A program made the translations under genes and the position numbers. 64,000 bases of DNA. Source: an uncultured Desulfovibrio sp. (GTDB lineage Bacteria; Desulfobacterota; Desulfovibrionia; Desulfovibrionales; Desulfovibrionaceae). Numbering within the stretch: position 1 is the first letter of the stretch; the number at the start of each line of letters is the position of its first letter. The DNA is taken from assembly GCA_900553065.1 (NCBI GenBank), contig USBZ01000004.1, positions 1 to 64,000 on the forward strand, given 5' to 3'. Below are positions 8,884 through 17,671 of this stretch, in pieces. The notes below the pieces were generated by a model, which worked only from the letters and a program-made list of their open reading frames with translations, was not told the DNA's origin and ran no database searches.

Positions 8884-9453
8884 TTAAAGAAGTCGCCCGT
8901 TGTCATTCCATTCGCCGTACATGATTCCCTTTTTGGTGTTGTCCAGAAGCTTTTGCAGGCGGCTGTTGAATAATTCCGGCTGGTTCTTTTTTATCTGAAT
9001 GGTATCTACTCTCACCCGCTGATAGAGCGGGGGGAATGCCTGGAAGTTTTTCCAGATTTCGGGATCCGCCTGCAGGGCTTTCAGTATTTCCCTGTCGATG
9101 ACGAAGCCGTTTTCCGACATGTCGGGCAGTACGGCTCTGCCTGCATCCGTCATGCGCCCGAGCCGCTCCTGTCTTCGGCAGCGCTCTTTATTCAGTTCGG
9201 ACCATATGCTGCCTTTCCGGCGCGGAGCCAGCCTCTGCGCCGTTGTTCCCTCATCCGTTTTTTTCGTCGTACTGTCGATCCAGCCGAAGCACATGGCTTC
9301 TTCCACGGCGTCTATGTACCAGAACGTTCCATCATCGACAGGCCTTCCGCGTTTGACGATAACCCAGCATTCTTTTTCCGTGCGGTAATGTTCTGCAAGC
9401 CATAGACGCAGCTCATGCCTGTTTTTTGCCGGTAGAATGTTGATGATATCCAT
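8884..9453 (-). CDS. YdeI/OmpD-associated family protein
   Basis: This 189-residue protein matches the YdeI/OmpD-associated family, sometimes annotated as bacteriocin-protection proteins, whose biochemical role is not settled. Supporting segments are the N-terminal LRLWLAEHYRTEKECWVIVKR, the EEAMCFGWIDSTTKK motif with its conserved tryptophan, and the R-APRRKGSIWSELNKER block. The C-terminal half is the usual helical YdeI part. I start at the ATG at 9453, which has AGGA about 9 bases upstream. Upstream in-frame codons look like leader, not protein. The gene converges with the glycosyltransferase. Confidence 0.8.
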   Translation of the reverse strand: MDIINILPAKNRHELRLWLAEHYRTEKECWVIVKRGRPVDDGTFWYIDAVEEAMCFGWIDSTTKKTDEGTTAQRLAPRRKGSIWSELNKERCRRQERLGRMTDAGRAVLPDMSENGFVIDREILKALQADPEIWKNFQAFPPLYQRVRVDTIQIKKNQPELFNSRLQKLLDNTKKGIMYGEWNDNGRLL

Positions 9454-9583
9454 TTTAGGTGTCCTGACGGATGTGTATCCAGTGTTGAAGAAAAAGGGGG
9501 TAGGCGGAGATTTCAGGCTGTATCGGAGTATCGGGGCAAGATCTGATGATGAGAGATAGGTTTCAACGTTCAGACGACAAAGC

Positions 9584-9616
9584 AAAAAAAGAGCCCGGTG
9601 AAGCAACCGGGCTCTT
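9584..9616 (-). terminator. Rho-independent terminator of tRNA-Arg
   Basis: A 10-bp stem AGAGCCCGGT/ACCGGGCTCT with a 6-base loop is followed on the minus strand by a run of seven or more T. It lies 11 bases beyond the tRNA 3' end. Confidence 0.9.
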
Positions 9617-9626
9617 ATGTGCTCAA

Positions 9627-9703
<77 letters not shown>

Positions 9704-9713
9704 ACGAGGCAAG

Positions 9714-9742
9714 AATTTAGCCTTTGATCAGTACCCTGTCAA
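9714..9742 (-). promoter_or_regulatory. promoter of tRNA-Arg
   Basis: On the minus strand TTGACA (9737-9742) is followed after exactly 17 bases by TAAATT (9714-9719), placing the start site a few bases before the tRNA 5' end. Confidence 0.8.
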
Positions 9743-9926
9743 GCTTGGCCTTGTTGAGACAAGCAGCGTCCAGCTTAAGGAATATAAGAGGAGCCTCTTT
9801 TTTCCTCGGTCCTCCGTCATTTGTACGGCAAGCTTCTCATGGCAGGCGGACAACACAGGCTGGACGTCGCGGAAAAGTGCTTTTTCACTGCGGCAGGTTC
9901 AGGGCAGGATGCGGGGCCTGCAAAGC

Positions 9927-10286
9927 TCAGGAGAGCTTTTCGATATAGCGGACCCGCAGGTGGGCATCGGGATTTTCAGCGGTCTTCTTCTTGGTCATTT
10001 CACCGGTAAGCCGTACGGTATCCTTCGGCGTAACGTCGATCTGCCCGAAGACATGGGGCGGAATATCCACGGTCATGGTTCCGCTCTTGTCCTGGAAGGT
10101 ATATCTGTTCTTTTCCAGGTGTCTGACGATGTTTCCGTCGAGAACACAGGTCGTATCGTTACCGGAATCAACGGCGGCCTGGACTGTAGTGACGACTTCG
10201 TGTGCGTCGCTCGGACCGATGAATGCGGCATAGGCGTTCGTTGAAAGGAGAAAAGACAGAGATACAGCCAGAACGGAAATCTTCAT
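9927..10286 (-). CDS. YgiW/YdeI-type periplasmic OB-fold stress-tolerance protein
   Basis: This 119-residue exported protein belongs to the bacterial OB-fold (BOF, YgiW/YdeI stress tolerance) family. A signal peptide ends near residue 20 (SFLLSTNAYA-AF). The mature part has the family pattern: TTVQAAVDSGNDTTCVLDGNIVRHLEKNRYTFQDKSG, then TMTVDIPPHVFG and VRLTGEMTKKK near the end. Family members bind small cationic or oligosaccharide-like ligands and are induced by oxidative or peptide stress. The ligand here is unknown. The ATG at 10286 is preceded by GGAGG. It appears to be a single-gene unit. Confidence 0.85.
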   Translation of the reverse strand: MKISVLAVSLSFLLSTNAYAAFIGPSDAHEVVTTVQAAVDSGNDTTCVLDGNIVRHLEKNRYTFQDKSGTMTVDIPPHVFGQIDVTPKDTVRLTGEMTKKKTAENPDAHLRVRYIEKLS

Positions 10287-10475
10287 AAGGAATCCTCCAT
10301 ACACACATAAGGGCAGACACGGTCTGCCGGTCGATGGACAGTGTACGCGTTTTCTCGGAAAGCTGCAATGAGCTCTGCGTTTCCCACTCGGGGTACAAGA
10401 TGAGGTGAAAGGAAATCATGTATGCCTGGCATGGTGAATCGTTGGTTCGGCAGTCGATTCGCAATGACCGTAAGA

Positions 10476-10524
10476 AAAACCGGCGTCCATCTGCAAAAGT
10501 CTTCTGCAGGCGGACGCCGGTTTT
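10476..10524 (-). terminator. terminator after the VOC-family gene
   Basis: A perfect 13-bp outer stem (10476-10488 with 10512-10524) encloses a second small palindrome, and TTTTTCTT follows on the minus strand. The symmetric T/A ends mean it could also act on the plus strand. Confidence 0.85.
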
Positions 10525-10574
10525 ATGAAGAATGTATGGATGATGCGTTCTTCCGCATGACGGACGGGAGAGAA

Positions 10575-10943
10575 CTAGACGTCGGCTCCGATGCGCATGA
10601 GTTCGAGCGTGATGCCCTGGGGCACGCTGACAAAGGAACAGTCGTCGCTGGCCTTGTTGAGCAGCTTTCCGCCGAACTGGCTGACGAGCTTCTCCGCCAT
10701 GACGTTGGGATCCTCCACACGGATGCCGAGATGGTTGAGACCGCAGGCGGCGCCATCGGGCATGGGAGCGTCGGCGGGGATCTTCTTGAGGAAGATCTGC
10801 ACGCCGGAGAGCGTGACAACGGCGCCGTCGGCTCCGCCGAACTTGCGGAAGCGAACGAAGCTGGCGCCGAGGGCTTCGGTCCAGAAGCGGATCATGGCGT
10901 CGAGGTCGGAGCAGCAGAGATGAACGTGGTCAAAGGAAATCAT
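10575..10943 (-). CDS. VOC (glyoxalase/extradiol dioxygenase fold) family protein
   Basis: This 122-residue protein is a single vicinal-oxygen-chelate domain. It starts FDHVHLCCSDLDAMIRFWTEALGA, where the early histidine is a typical metal ligand. The second module has CGLNHLGIRVEDPNVMAEKL and ends TLELMRIG with a terminal glutamate ligand. The family includes glyoxalase I, epimerases and resistance proteins, and I cannot tell which applies. The ATG at 10943 has AAGGAG upstream. A strong terminator follows, so this is probably monocistronic. Confidence 0.85.
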   Translation of the reverse strand: MISFDHVHLCCSDLDAMIRFWTEALGASFVRFRKFGGADGAVVTLSGVQIFLKKIPADAPMPDGAACGLNHLGIRVEDPNVMAEKLVSQFGGKLLNKASDDCSFVSVPQGITLELMRIGADV

Positions 10944-11087
10944 GGGTACTCCTTTGCTTGAAGCGTGGTTGAACGTGTGTGATGTCGGCAAAAGTGCCGC
11001 TTGTCTGTCCGGTTCCGGCCTGCCCGTCCTTTTCGGAGTCGGAAGATTTTGCCGCGGCGGGCGAAGCTGAGCCGGCAGACGTTCTCC

Positions 11088-12407
11088 TCAGGCTCCTTCG
11101 GCTTCGTTGCCGCTGGAGGCAAGGATGCGGAAGCAGGTCGCGGGCACCAGAAGGGTACCGTCCTCATGGAGGATCCGGCAGGCCTTCTTGATGGCGCATC
11201 CGGTCGTATCGTGCGTCATGAGCACAAGAGAGACACAGTCGTCTCTGGTGGCGGCCTTCTGGATGAGCTGGGCGAAGCTGATGTTTTCCTTGGCGAAAAC
11301 CGTGGCTATGTCGCGCAGAACGCCGGGGGTGTCGCGCACGGTGGCGCGTACGTACCAGGGGCTTTCCGCCTCGTCGGAAGGAAGGATTTCGGCTTCGGGC
11401 AGGGTATGGACGAAACCGGTATTGGCTTCGGCGCTGTTGACTTCATCTCTGCGGGCGAGGGCCAGCAGATCGCCGAGCACAGCGCTGGCCGTGGGCCTGC
11501 TGCCCGCGCCGAGACCGTGCAGGAACAGGGAACCGACGGCATTGCCTTCAATGCGGACGGCATTGTAGGCGCCGTTCACCCTTGCCAGCAGCATGGAGTG
11601 ATGCACGAGCGCGGGAAACACACCGGCTTCGATCTTGCCGTTTTCATCGCGGGCCTGACCGATGAGCTTGATGCGGTATCCGAATTCGCGGGCAAACTGA
11701 ATGTCCAGAGGATTGAGGCCGCGGATGCCCTCGATGGAGAGCTTGGAAAAGTCGTAATGCACGCCCCAGGCCAGACGGATGAGCAGCACGAGCTTGTGGG
11801 CCGCATCCTGACCGTCGATGTCCAGCGAAGGATCGGCTTCGGCGAATCCCAGCTCCTGCGCTTCCTTGAGCGCTGTGGGGAAATCGAAGCCGTGGTTGTT
11901 CATTTCGGAAAGGATGTAGTTGGACGTGCCGTTGAGAATGCCCATGATCGAGGTGATATGGTTGCCGGCAAGGCTGTCGCGCAGCGTCTGAATGACGGGA
12001 ATGGCACCGGCGGAACTGGCTTCATAGCCGAGAGCCACGTTCTTTTCCGCGGCGAGAGCAAAGATTTCACGGCCGTATTCCGCGAGCAGGGCCTTGTTGG
12101 CCGTGACCACGGACTTGCCGTTCTGCATGGAGCGCATGATCAGATCTCTGGCCACGGTGGTTCCGCCCATGAGCTCGACCACCACCTGAATGTCGGGATC
12201 GTCGGCAAGAGAGAGGGCGTCGTCGGTGAGCATGATACCCTCGGGCAGATCGCGTTTTTTGGCGAGGTTGTGTACGGCCACCGTCTTGATCGTGATTTCA
12301 CGGCCGGTCCTGCGCAGAATTTCGTCGTGATTCTTTTGCAGCATTTCCACAAGGCCGCTGCCGACCGTGCCGAGGCCGGCCAGACCGATGCAAAGGTTCT
12401 GAGACAT
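11088..12407 (-). CDS. hom: homoserine dehydrogenase
   Basis: Reduces aspartate-semialdehyde to homoserine, the branch point to threonine and methionine. The 439 residues show the NAD(P)-binding GLAGLGTVGSGL at the N-terminus, the catalytic-domain signature GILNGTSNYILSEM, LGFAEADPSLDIDGQDAAHKL, and a C-terminal ACT regulatory domain (about 350-430, VRDTPGVLRDIATVFAKENIS) expected to sense threonine. Length and layout are normal. GGAG precedes the ATG. It lies 126 bases downstream of the alanine-type aminotransferase on the same strand and is probably cotranscribed with it. Confidence 0.97.
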   Translation of the reverse strand: MSQNLCIGLAGLGTVGSGLVEMLQKNHDEILRRTGREITIKTVAVHNLAKKRDLPEGIMLTDDALSLADDPDIQVVVELMGGTTVARDLIMRSMQNGKSVVTANKALLAEYGREIFALAAEKNVALGYEASSAGAIPVIQTLRDSLAGNHITSIMGILNGTSNYILSEMNNHGFDFPTALKEAQELGFAEADPSLDIDGQDAAHKLVLLIRLAWGVHYDFSKLSIEGIRGLNPLDIQFAREFGYRIKLIGQARDENGKIEAGVFPALVHHSMLLARVNGAYNAVRIEGNAVGSLFLHGLGAGSRPTASAVLGDLLALARRDEVNSAEANTGFVHTLPEAEILPSDEAESPWYVRATVRDTPGVLRDIATVFAKENISFAQLIQKAATRDDCVSLVLMTHDTTGCAIKKACRILHEDGTLLVPATCFRILASSGNEAEGA

Positions 12408-12533
12408 GCAAGCTCCAAAGGAGGGAAGAGGTTGAGAGTTTTTCCGGAAGAGGGACGTATCGCCCCGCCTTCCGGTTCCGGCGGAAGCGGCCTTCAGCCA
12501 GCCGTTCCCGCCGGTTAATTAAAAGGTAATGGA

Positions 12534-13709
12534 TCAGCCTTCCTGAAGCACCTTTTTGATGCCCTGAAGGGCCTGACGGGTACGCTTCTGGTTTTCGATG
12601 AGCGCAAAGCGCACGTATTCGTCGCCCATCTGACCGAAGCCTATACCGGGCTGTACGGCCACATGGCCTTTCTGCAGGAGCAGTTTGGCAAACTCCATGG
12701 ATCCCATGGCCCGGAAGGGTTCGGGAATGCGTCCCCAGGCGAACATGGTGGCTTTCGGCGGCGTGATGGGCCAGCCTATGCGGTTGAGACCGGTGCAGAG
12801 CACGTCGCGGCGCTTTCTGTATTCATCGCATATTTTTTCCACGGCGTCGCGGGGCGCGTTGAGTCCCACCGTGGCAGCAATCTGGATGGGCTGAAAGATG
12901 CCGTAATCGAGATAGCTTTTCAATCGGGTGAGAATGTGGACAAGATCCCTGTTGCCGAGGCAGAAGCCCATGCGCCATCCGGCCATTGAGTAGCCCTTGG
13001 TCATGGAGTAGAACTCCACGCCCACGTCTTCGGCGCCCTTGGCCTGAAGGAAACTCGGCGCCTTGTAGCCGTCGAAGCACAGATCGGCATAGGCCATGTC
13101 GTGGATGACCCACATTTTGTGTTCCTTGGCAAATTCCACGATGCGCTCGAAGAAGGCCAGATCCACGACCTGGGTGGTGGGATTCTGCGGATAGCTGATG
13201 ATGAGCAGCTTCGGTTTCGGCCAGGTCTGCTTGGTTGCGGTGAGCAGGTCTTCAAAGAAGTCGCGATCTTCCGCCACGGGAATGCGCCGCACGTCGGCTC
13301 CGCAGATGACGGGAGCGTACACGTGTATGGGATAGGTGGGATCCGGGGCGAAAACCACATCGCCGGGATTCAGCATGGCGAGGCAGAGGTGGGCGAGGCC
13401 TTCCTTGGAGCCTATGGTGGCAATGGCCTGCGTTTCGGGATCGAGATGGACGTCGAAGCGGCGGGCGTAAAGATCGCAGATGGCCTTGCGCAGATTGGGA
13501 ATACCGCGGGATACGGAATAGCGGTGATTCACGGGTTTGCGGGCGGCTTCGCAGAGCTTGTCCACAATGAATCTGGGGGTCGGCAGATCGGGATTGCCCA
13601 TGGAGAGGTCCACGATGTCGATGTTCTGCTGCCGAAGCTGCTTCTTGATGTCTCCCACTACGGCGAAGGCATAGGGGGGAAGACGGTCTATCCTCGAAAA
13701 TTCGGGCAT
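12534..13709 (-). CDS. alaC: class I/II aminotransferase, AlaC-type
   Basis: This 391-residue PLP enzyme most resembles AlaC, which interconverts glutamate plus pyruvate with alanine plus 2-oxoglutarate. It carries the family start (FSRIDRLPPYAFAVVGDIKK), the SMGNPDLPTP motif, SYPQNPTTQVV, and the PLP lysine K238 in SMTKGYSMAGWRMGF. The ATG at 13709 has GAGGA just upstream. Close relatives include LL-diaminopimelate aminotransferases, so the exact substrate is less certain than the fold. Its position before hom suggests amino-acid biosynthesis. Confidence 0.85.
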   Translation of the reverse strand: MPEFSRIDRLPPYAFAVVGDIKKQLRQQNIDIVDLSMGNPDLPTPRFIVDKLCEAARKPVNHRYSVSRGIPNLRKAICDLYARRFDVHLDPETQAIATIGSKEGLAHLCLAMLNPGDVVFAPDPTYPIHVYAPVICGADVRRIPVAEDRDFFEDLLTATKQTWPKPKLLIISYPQNPTTQVVDLAFFERIVEFAKEHKMWVIHDMAYADLCFDGYKAPSFLQAKGAEDVGVEFYSMTKGYSMAGWRMGFCLGNRDLVHILTRLKSYLDYGIFQPIQIAATVGLNAPRDAVEKICDEYRKRRDVLCTGLNRIGWPITPPKATMFAWGRIPEPFRAMGSMEFAKLLLQKGHVAVQPGIGFGQMGDEYVRFALIENQKRTRQALQGIKKVLQEG

Positions 13710-14013
13710 ACTGTCCTCACAGTACGGGAGCCAGGCCGGGCCGCACATTTCCCCTGGCGCTGGCATGACGCTTCCGGGCTGCCTCGACGCAGTCTGAACT
13801 GCTGAGGATTACAGGTATGTCGGGCTGATGCGCGGCATACAGGGGGCGGCAGACGGGGGACGATGCTGCCTGCGCGCTGGCATGACGCGGGGCGGCGGAG
13901 CCTGCCTTGATGATATTTCCCGTTTATAGTAGTACATCAAGGGAGTTGTAAAGAGGCCGGCATGTGGGCTGCCCGGCTTTTCCTTTTTCTGCACCCAGGC
14001 CCGTGATGAACTG
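13710..14013. other. divergent intergenic region between alaC and recD2
   Basis: I see no gene in these 304 bases. They hold a minus-strand promoter for alaC-hom and two exact copies of a 15-base sequence (GCGCTGGCATGACGC at 13757-13771 and 13874-13888). recD2 has no clear ribosome-binding site at the right end. Confidence 0.6.
13923..13952 (-). promoter_or_regulatory. promoter for alaC-hom
   Basis: On the minus strand TTTACA (13947-13952) and TATAAA (13923-13928) are separated by 18 bases. The resulting leader would be about 210 nt. Confidence 0.55.
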
Positions 14014-16287
14014 ATGGAACAGATGGATATGCTGGCCTCGGAGGGGCCCGACAAGGCGGAGGAATTTTCCGGCACGCTGGAGCGCGTGGTTTTCCATAAC
14101 GAGGAAAACGGCTGGACGGTGTTCCGGCTGCGCGTGGAAGGACGGGAGGATCCGGTGGCCGTTGTAGGCACCATGTCTTCTCCCCAGCCCGGAGTGCGCC
14201 TGCGCGTGAAGGGGCACTGGATCAGTCATCCGAAGTTCGGCCGCCAGATACAGATGACCTCGTGGGAAGAGGAACTTCCCGCCACGGAAGAGGGCATCCG
14301 TCTTTTTCTTGCTTCCGGCTGCATCAAGGGCATAGGGCCGAAATGGGCCGACCGCATTGTGGCTCACTTCGGGGCGGATACCCTGGAAGTGATGGATCAC
14401 GACCCTGACCGCATGCTGGAGCTTCCCCGCTTCGGAAAAAAAAGGCTGGAGGCCATGAAGGCGTCCTGGGCGGAGCATCAGGGAATTCGGGAACTTATGA
14501 TTTTTCTGCAGCCGCACGGCGTGACGGCCGGTCTTTCGGTGCGCATCTATCGTCAGTACGGCGCGCAGGCTCTTGCCGTGGTGCGGGAAAATCCCTACCG
14601 GCTGGCCATGGACATACACGGCATAGGCTTCACCACAGCCGATGCGCTGGCCCGCAAGCTGGGCTTCGACGAGGCCAGTCCCCTGAGAGCCGAGGCCGGC
14701 GTGCTCTACATGCTCATGCGCCTTACCGAAGACGGGCATGTCTACTATCCGCGGGATCTTCTGGTGCAGGAGTCGGCGGACAAACTTTCCATTCCTGCCG
14801 ACATGGCGGACGAGGCCATAGCGGAACTCGAGAGAGAGGAGCGCGTGGTCATCGAGGATCTCGGCGACCACGAAGGCGTCTACCTCACGCGAAACCATAT
14901 TTACGAGTCCAAGATAGCCTTCTATATGCACAGGCTTCTGCATTCTCCGAAGTCCGTGCATTTTTCCGAGCCGAAAAAGCTGGTGAAGAAGGTGCTCGAA
15001 TCCATGCCCATGACGCTCGCCGAAGAGCAGAAGAAGGCCGTGTATACGGCGGCTTCGTCCAAGGTCATGGTGCTCACCGGCGGCCCCGGCACCGGCAAGA
15101 CGACCATCCTGAACGCCATCATCCGCGTGTTTCAGGAAGTGAAGGCGCGCATTCTTCTGGCGGCGCCTACGGGGCGCGCGGCAAAGCGTATGTCCGAGGC
15201 GAGCGGGCTGGAGGCAAAAACCATTCATCGTCTGCTGGAGTACAGTCCGGCAGAGGACGGCTTCAACCGCAACGAGAACAATCCGCTGGCGTGCGGGCTG
15301 CTCGTGGTGGACGAAGCCTCCATGATGGATACCATGCTCATGTACCATCTGGTGAAGGCCGCGCCCGTGGGAGCCACCTTCATTCTTGTGGGCGACGTGA
15401 ATCAGCTTCCCTCCGTCGGACCGGGCAATGTGCTGCGCGACGTCATCGCCTCCGGGGTGGTGCCCGTCGTGGAACTCATGGAAGTGTTCCGGCAGGCTGC
15501 GGAAAGCGACATCATCTGCAACGCGCATCTCATCAACAAGGGCCTTCTTCCGGAGCTGCATCAGAGCGGCGGCCAGAAGACGGACTTTTATTTCTTCAAG
15601 CAGGATGATCCGGAAGCGGCGGCCGATCTCGTGGTGGATCTCGTGCGCGACAGGATTCCCCGCAAGTTCGGTTTCCGCTCCGAGGACATTCAGGTGCTTT
15701 CGCCCATGCTGCGGGGCGGAGTGGGCGTGAACAGCCTGAACCGCCGCATTCAGGATGCCGTGAATCCCCAGCGATCCTCCCTTGTGCGCGGCGAGCGTCA
15801 GTTCCGCCTGAACGACAAGGTCATGCAGGTGCGCAACAACTACGACAAGGATGTTTTCAACGGCGATACCGGCACCATCATCTATCTGGATGTCGAGGAG
15901 CGCGAGCTGACCGTGCGCTTTGACGACCGCAACGTGAACTATCTCTGGGAAGAGATGGACGAGCTTGTTCCGGCTTATGCCATATCCATTCACAAGTCGC
16001 AGGGCGGAGAATACCCCGTGGTGGTCATTCCGCTCATGATGCAGCACTATATGCTTCTTCAGCGCAACCTCGTCTATACGGCTGTGACGCGCGGCAGAAA
16101 AATGGTAGTGCTGGTGGGCGAATGGCGGGCGCTTGCCACGGCGGTACGAAACAACCACATACGCAGACGCTACACCTGGCTGGCCCACAGGCTGGCGGGG
16201 AGCGAAGGTACGGTGCACGCCGAAATGCTGCCCGAGAAGAGCGGTTCCGGCAGAACCCGTGCGGGAAAGGAAGGAAAATCGTCATGA
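14014..16287 (+). CDS. recD2: ATP-dependent 5'-3' DNA helicase RecD2
   Basis: A superfamily 1B helicase of 757 residues, the RecD-like form found without RecBC. The order is an N-terminal OB-like domain (FSGTLERVVFHNEENGWTVFRL), a helix-hairpin-helix region (SGCIKGIGPKWADRIV, then FGKKRLEAM), Walker A GGPGTGKTT with K362, DEASMMD, the GDVNQLPSVGPG motif, FRQA, and the C-terminal motif VPAYAISIHKSQGGEYPVVVIPL with TAVTRGRK. It probably acts in DNA repair or replication-fork maintenance. The ATG at 14014 lacks a clear ribosome-binding site, and the frame stays open a little upstream. The 3' end overlaps the next gene by 4 bases. Confidence 0.93.
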   Translation: MEQMDMLASEGPDKAEEFSGTLERVVFHNEENGWTVFRLRVEGREDPVAVVGTMSSPQPGVRLRVKGHWISHPKFGRQIQMTSWEEELPATEEGIRLFLASGCIKGIGPKWADRIVAHFGADTLEVMDHDPDRMLELPRFGKKRLEAMKASWAEHQGIRELMIFLQPHGVTAGLSVRIYRQYGAQALAVVRENPYRLAMDIHGIGFTTADALARKLGFDEASPLRAEAGVLYMLMRLTEDGHVYYPRDLLVQESADKLSIPADMADEAIAELEREERVVIEDLGDHEGVYLTRNHIYESKIAFYMHRLLHSPKSVHFSEPKKLVKKVLESMPMTLAEEQKKAVYTAASSKVMVLTGGPGTGKTTILNAIIRVFQEVKARILLAAPTGRAAKRMSEASGLEAKTIHRLLEYSPAEDGFNRNENNPLACGLLVVDEASMMDTMLMYHLVKAAPVGATFILVGDVNQLPSVGPGNVLRDVIASGVVPVVELMEVFRQAAESDIICNAHLINKGLLPELHQSGGQKTDFYFFKQDDPEAAADLVVDLVRDRIPRKFGFRSEDIQVLSPMLRGGVGVNSLNRRIQDAVNPQRSSLVRGERQFRLNDKVMQVRNNYDKDVFNGDTGTIIYLDVEERELTVRFDDRNVNYLWEEMDELVPAYAISIHKSQGGEYPVVVIPLMMQHYMLLQRNLVYTAVTRGRKMVVLVGEWRALATAVRNNHIRRRYTWLAHRLAGSEGTVHAEMLPEKSGSGRTRAGKEGKSS

Positions 16288-17669
16288 TGGATCATGCCGT
16301 GATGCGGAAGAAGGGACAGATGCGCTCCGGCGTGCAGGCCGTGCTGCTGGGGCTGGCGTTTTCCGGAGCCGTGCTGGCCTCCGGCTGCGCGCAGCAGCCG
16401 AAGATTCCCGAAGAGCAGAATGCCGCGGGAGAAGTGCAGGATATTGCCCGCATCCCTCAGAATCTTGCGGTGTTTGCCTCCCGGGCCGGAGGAAGTGCGC
16501 TGCTTCGCTCTCCGGCGGCGGCCGAGGAGGACATGCAGGTCTTTCGCCGGAAGTTTTTTGCGCCCTGGGACTCGAGCAGAATATCCGCTTCCGTGCTGAG
16601 GGAGTTTACGGCCGTGCTCGACTGGCCTTCCGGCAAGCGCGGCTATGCGGAGAACCTGCGTCCGTGGACCGATGCGGCGTGGGAACGCATGCGGCACAAC
16701 GCTGCTCTCGACGAGGTGTCCGGCCGTGGCAGGGCGGCCATACTTGTTCAGCATGCCGATCTGCGGCTGGCTCCCACGGTGAAGCCCCGCTTTGCCCGGG
16801 TGCAGGGAGCGGGGCAGGGCTGGCCGTTTGACGATTTTCAGCAGACCTCCGCGGCGGTAGGTACGCCGCTTATGGTATATCATGCCAGCCGTGACGGCGC
16901 ATGGCTTCTGGTGCAGAGCCCTGCGGCCTGGGGCTGGGTGGCCGCCGACCGTGTGGCCTTTGTGGACGAATCCTTTGAAAAGATGTGGAAAAACGCTCCG
17001 CTGGGATCCGTGGTGAGGGAAGGCGTCTCTCTGACATCTTCCGGAGCTTTTCTTGCGCTGGCGGATATCGGCACGGTGCTTCCTTTCAGTGGATCGGATG
17101 TTCTGGTGCCGGTACGCGGTTCAGATTCCCGGGCAGGCATGACGCGCGTCAGTGTTTCGCCGGAAGCGGTGGTTTCCATGCCGCAGCCTCTGACCGCACA
17201 GGCCGTGGCGGCCGTGGGCGACCGCATGATGGGCGGAAATTACGGCTGGGGCGGCATGTACGGCAACAGAGACTGTTCCGCCATGATGCGGGATCTGTTT
17301 GCGCCCTTCGGCATCTGGCTGCCCCGCAATTCCGCGGCGCAGGCCAGGGCCGGAAGTTTCCATTCCTTTGAGAACATGTCTGCAGAAAAGAAGATGGAAG
17401 CCATTCTGCACGGCGCCGAGCCGTTCCGGACGCTGCTGTGGCTGCCCGGACATATCGGCCTTTATGTAGGAGAGTTTGAGGGCGAGCCGGTATTCTTCCA
17501 CGACATCTGGGGTATCCGCAGCAGACTTCGCGACGGACGCGAGGGGCGCATCATTCTGGGCCGGGCGGTCATTACCGGCGTTCGCCCGGGAAGCGAGCGT
17601 CCCGATACCGACCCGAAGGGACAGCTCATCGAGCGCATGCGCGGCTATACCATCATCGGCGGACGATAA
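16284..17669 (+). CDS. SH3-domain NlpC/P60 cell-wall peptidase lipoprotein
   Basis: A 461-residue lipoprotein with a predicted lipid cysteine C35 (VLASGC). After an N-terminal NlpC-associated domain come SH3-like segments (YHASRDGAWLLVQSPAAWGWV) and a C-terminal NlpC/P60 cysteine peptidase: catalytic C331 in NRDCSAMM and H390 in LPGHIGLYVG. Such enzymes cut peptidoglycan stem peptides, usually at the gamma-D-Glu to diamino-acid bond. GGAAGGA precedes the ATG, which overlaps the recD2 stop (ATGA). Translational coupling with recD2 and mtaB is likely. Confidence 0.88.
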   Translation: MMDHAVMRKKGQMRSGVQAVLLGLAFSGAVLASGCAQQPKIPEEQNAAGEVQDIARIPQNLAVFASRAGGSALLRSPAAAEEDMQVFRRKFFAPWDSSRISASVLREFTAVLDWPSGKRGYAENLRPWTDAAWERMRHNAALDEVSGRGRAAILVQHADLRLAPTVKPRFARVQGAGQGWPFDDFQQTSAAVGTPLMVYHASRDGAWLLVQSPAAWGWVAADRVAFVDESFEKMWKNAPLGSVVREGVSLTSSGAFLALADIGTVLPFSGSDVLVPVRGSDSRAGMTRVSVSPEAVVSMPQPLTAQAVAAVGDRMMGGNYGWGGMYGNRDCSAMMRDLFAPFGIWLPRNSAAQARAGSFHSFENMSAEKKMEAILHGAEPFRTLLWLPGHIGLYVGEFEGEPVFFHDIWGIRSRLRDGREGRIILGRAVITGVRPGSERPDTDPKGQLIERMRGYTIIGGR

Positions 17670-17671
17670 TC

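Noticed and set aside
11001..12518. Long plus-strand open frame opposite hom
   Set aside because: It is the antisense of a clear homoserine dehydrogenase in GC-rich DNA and has no recognisable motif.
13924..16218. Long minus-strand open frame opposite recD2
   Set aside because: It mirrors a definite helicase gene; its protein is His/Arg-rich low-quality sequence without domains.
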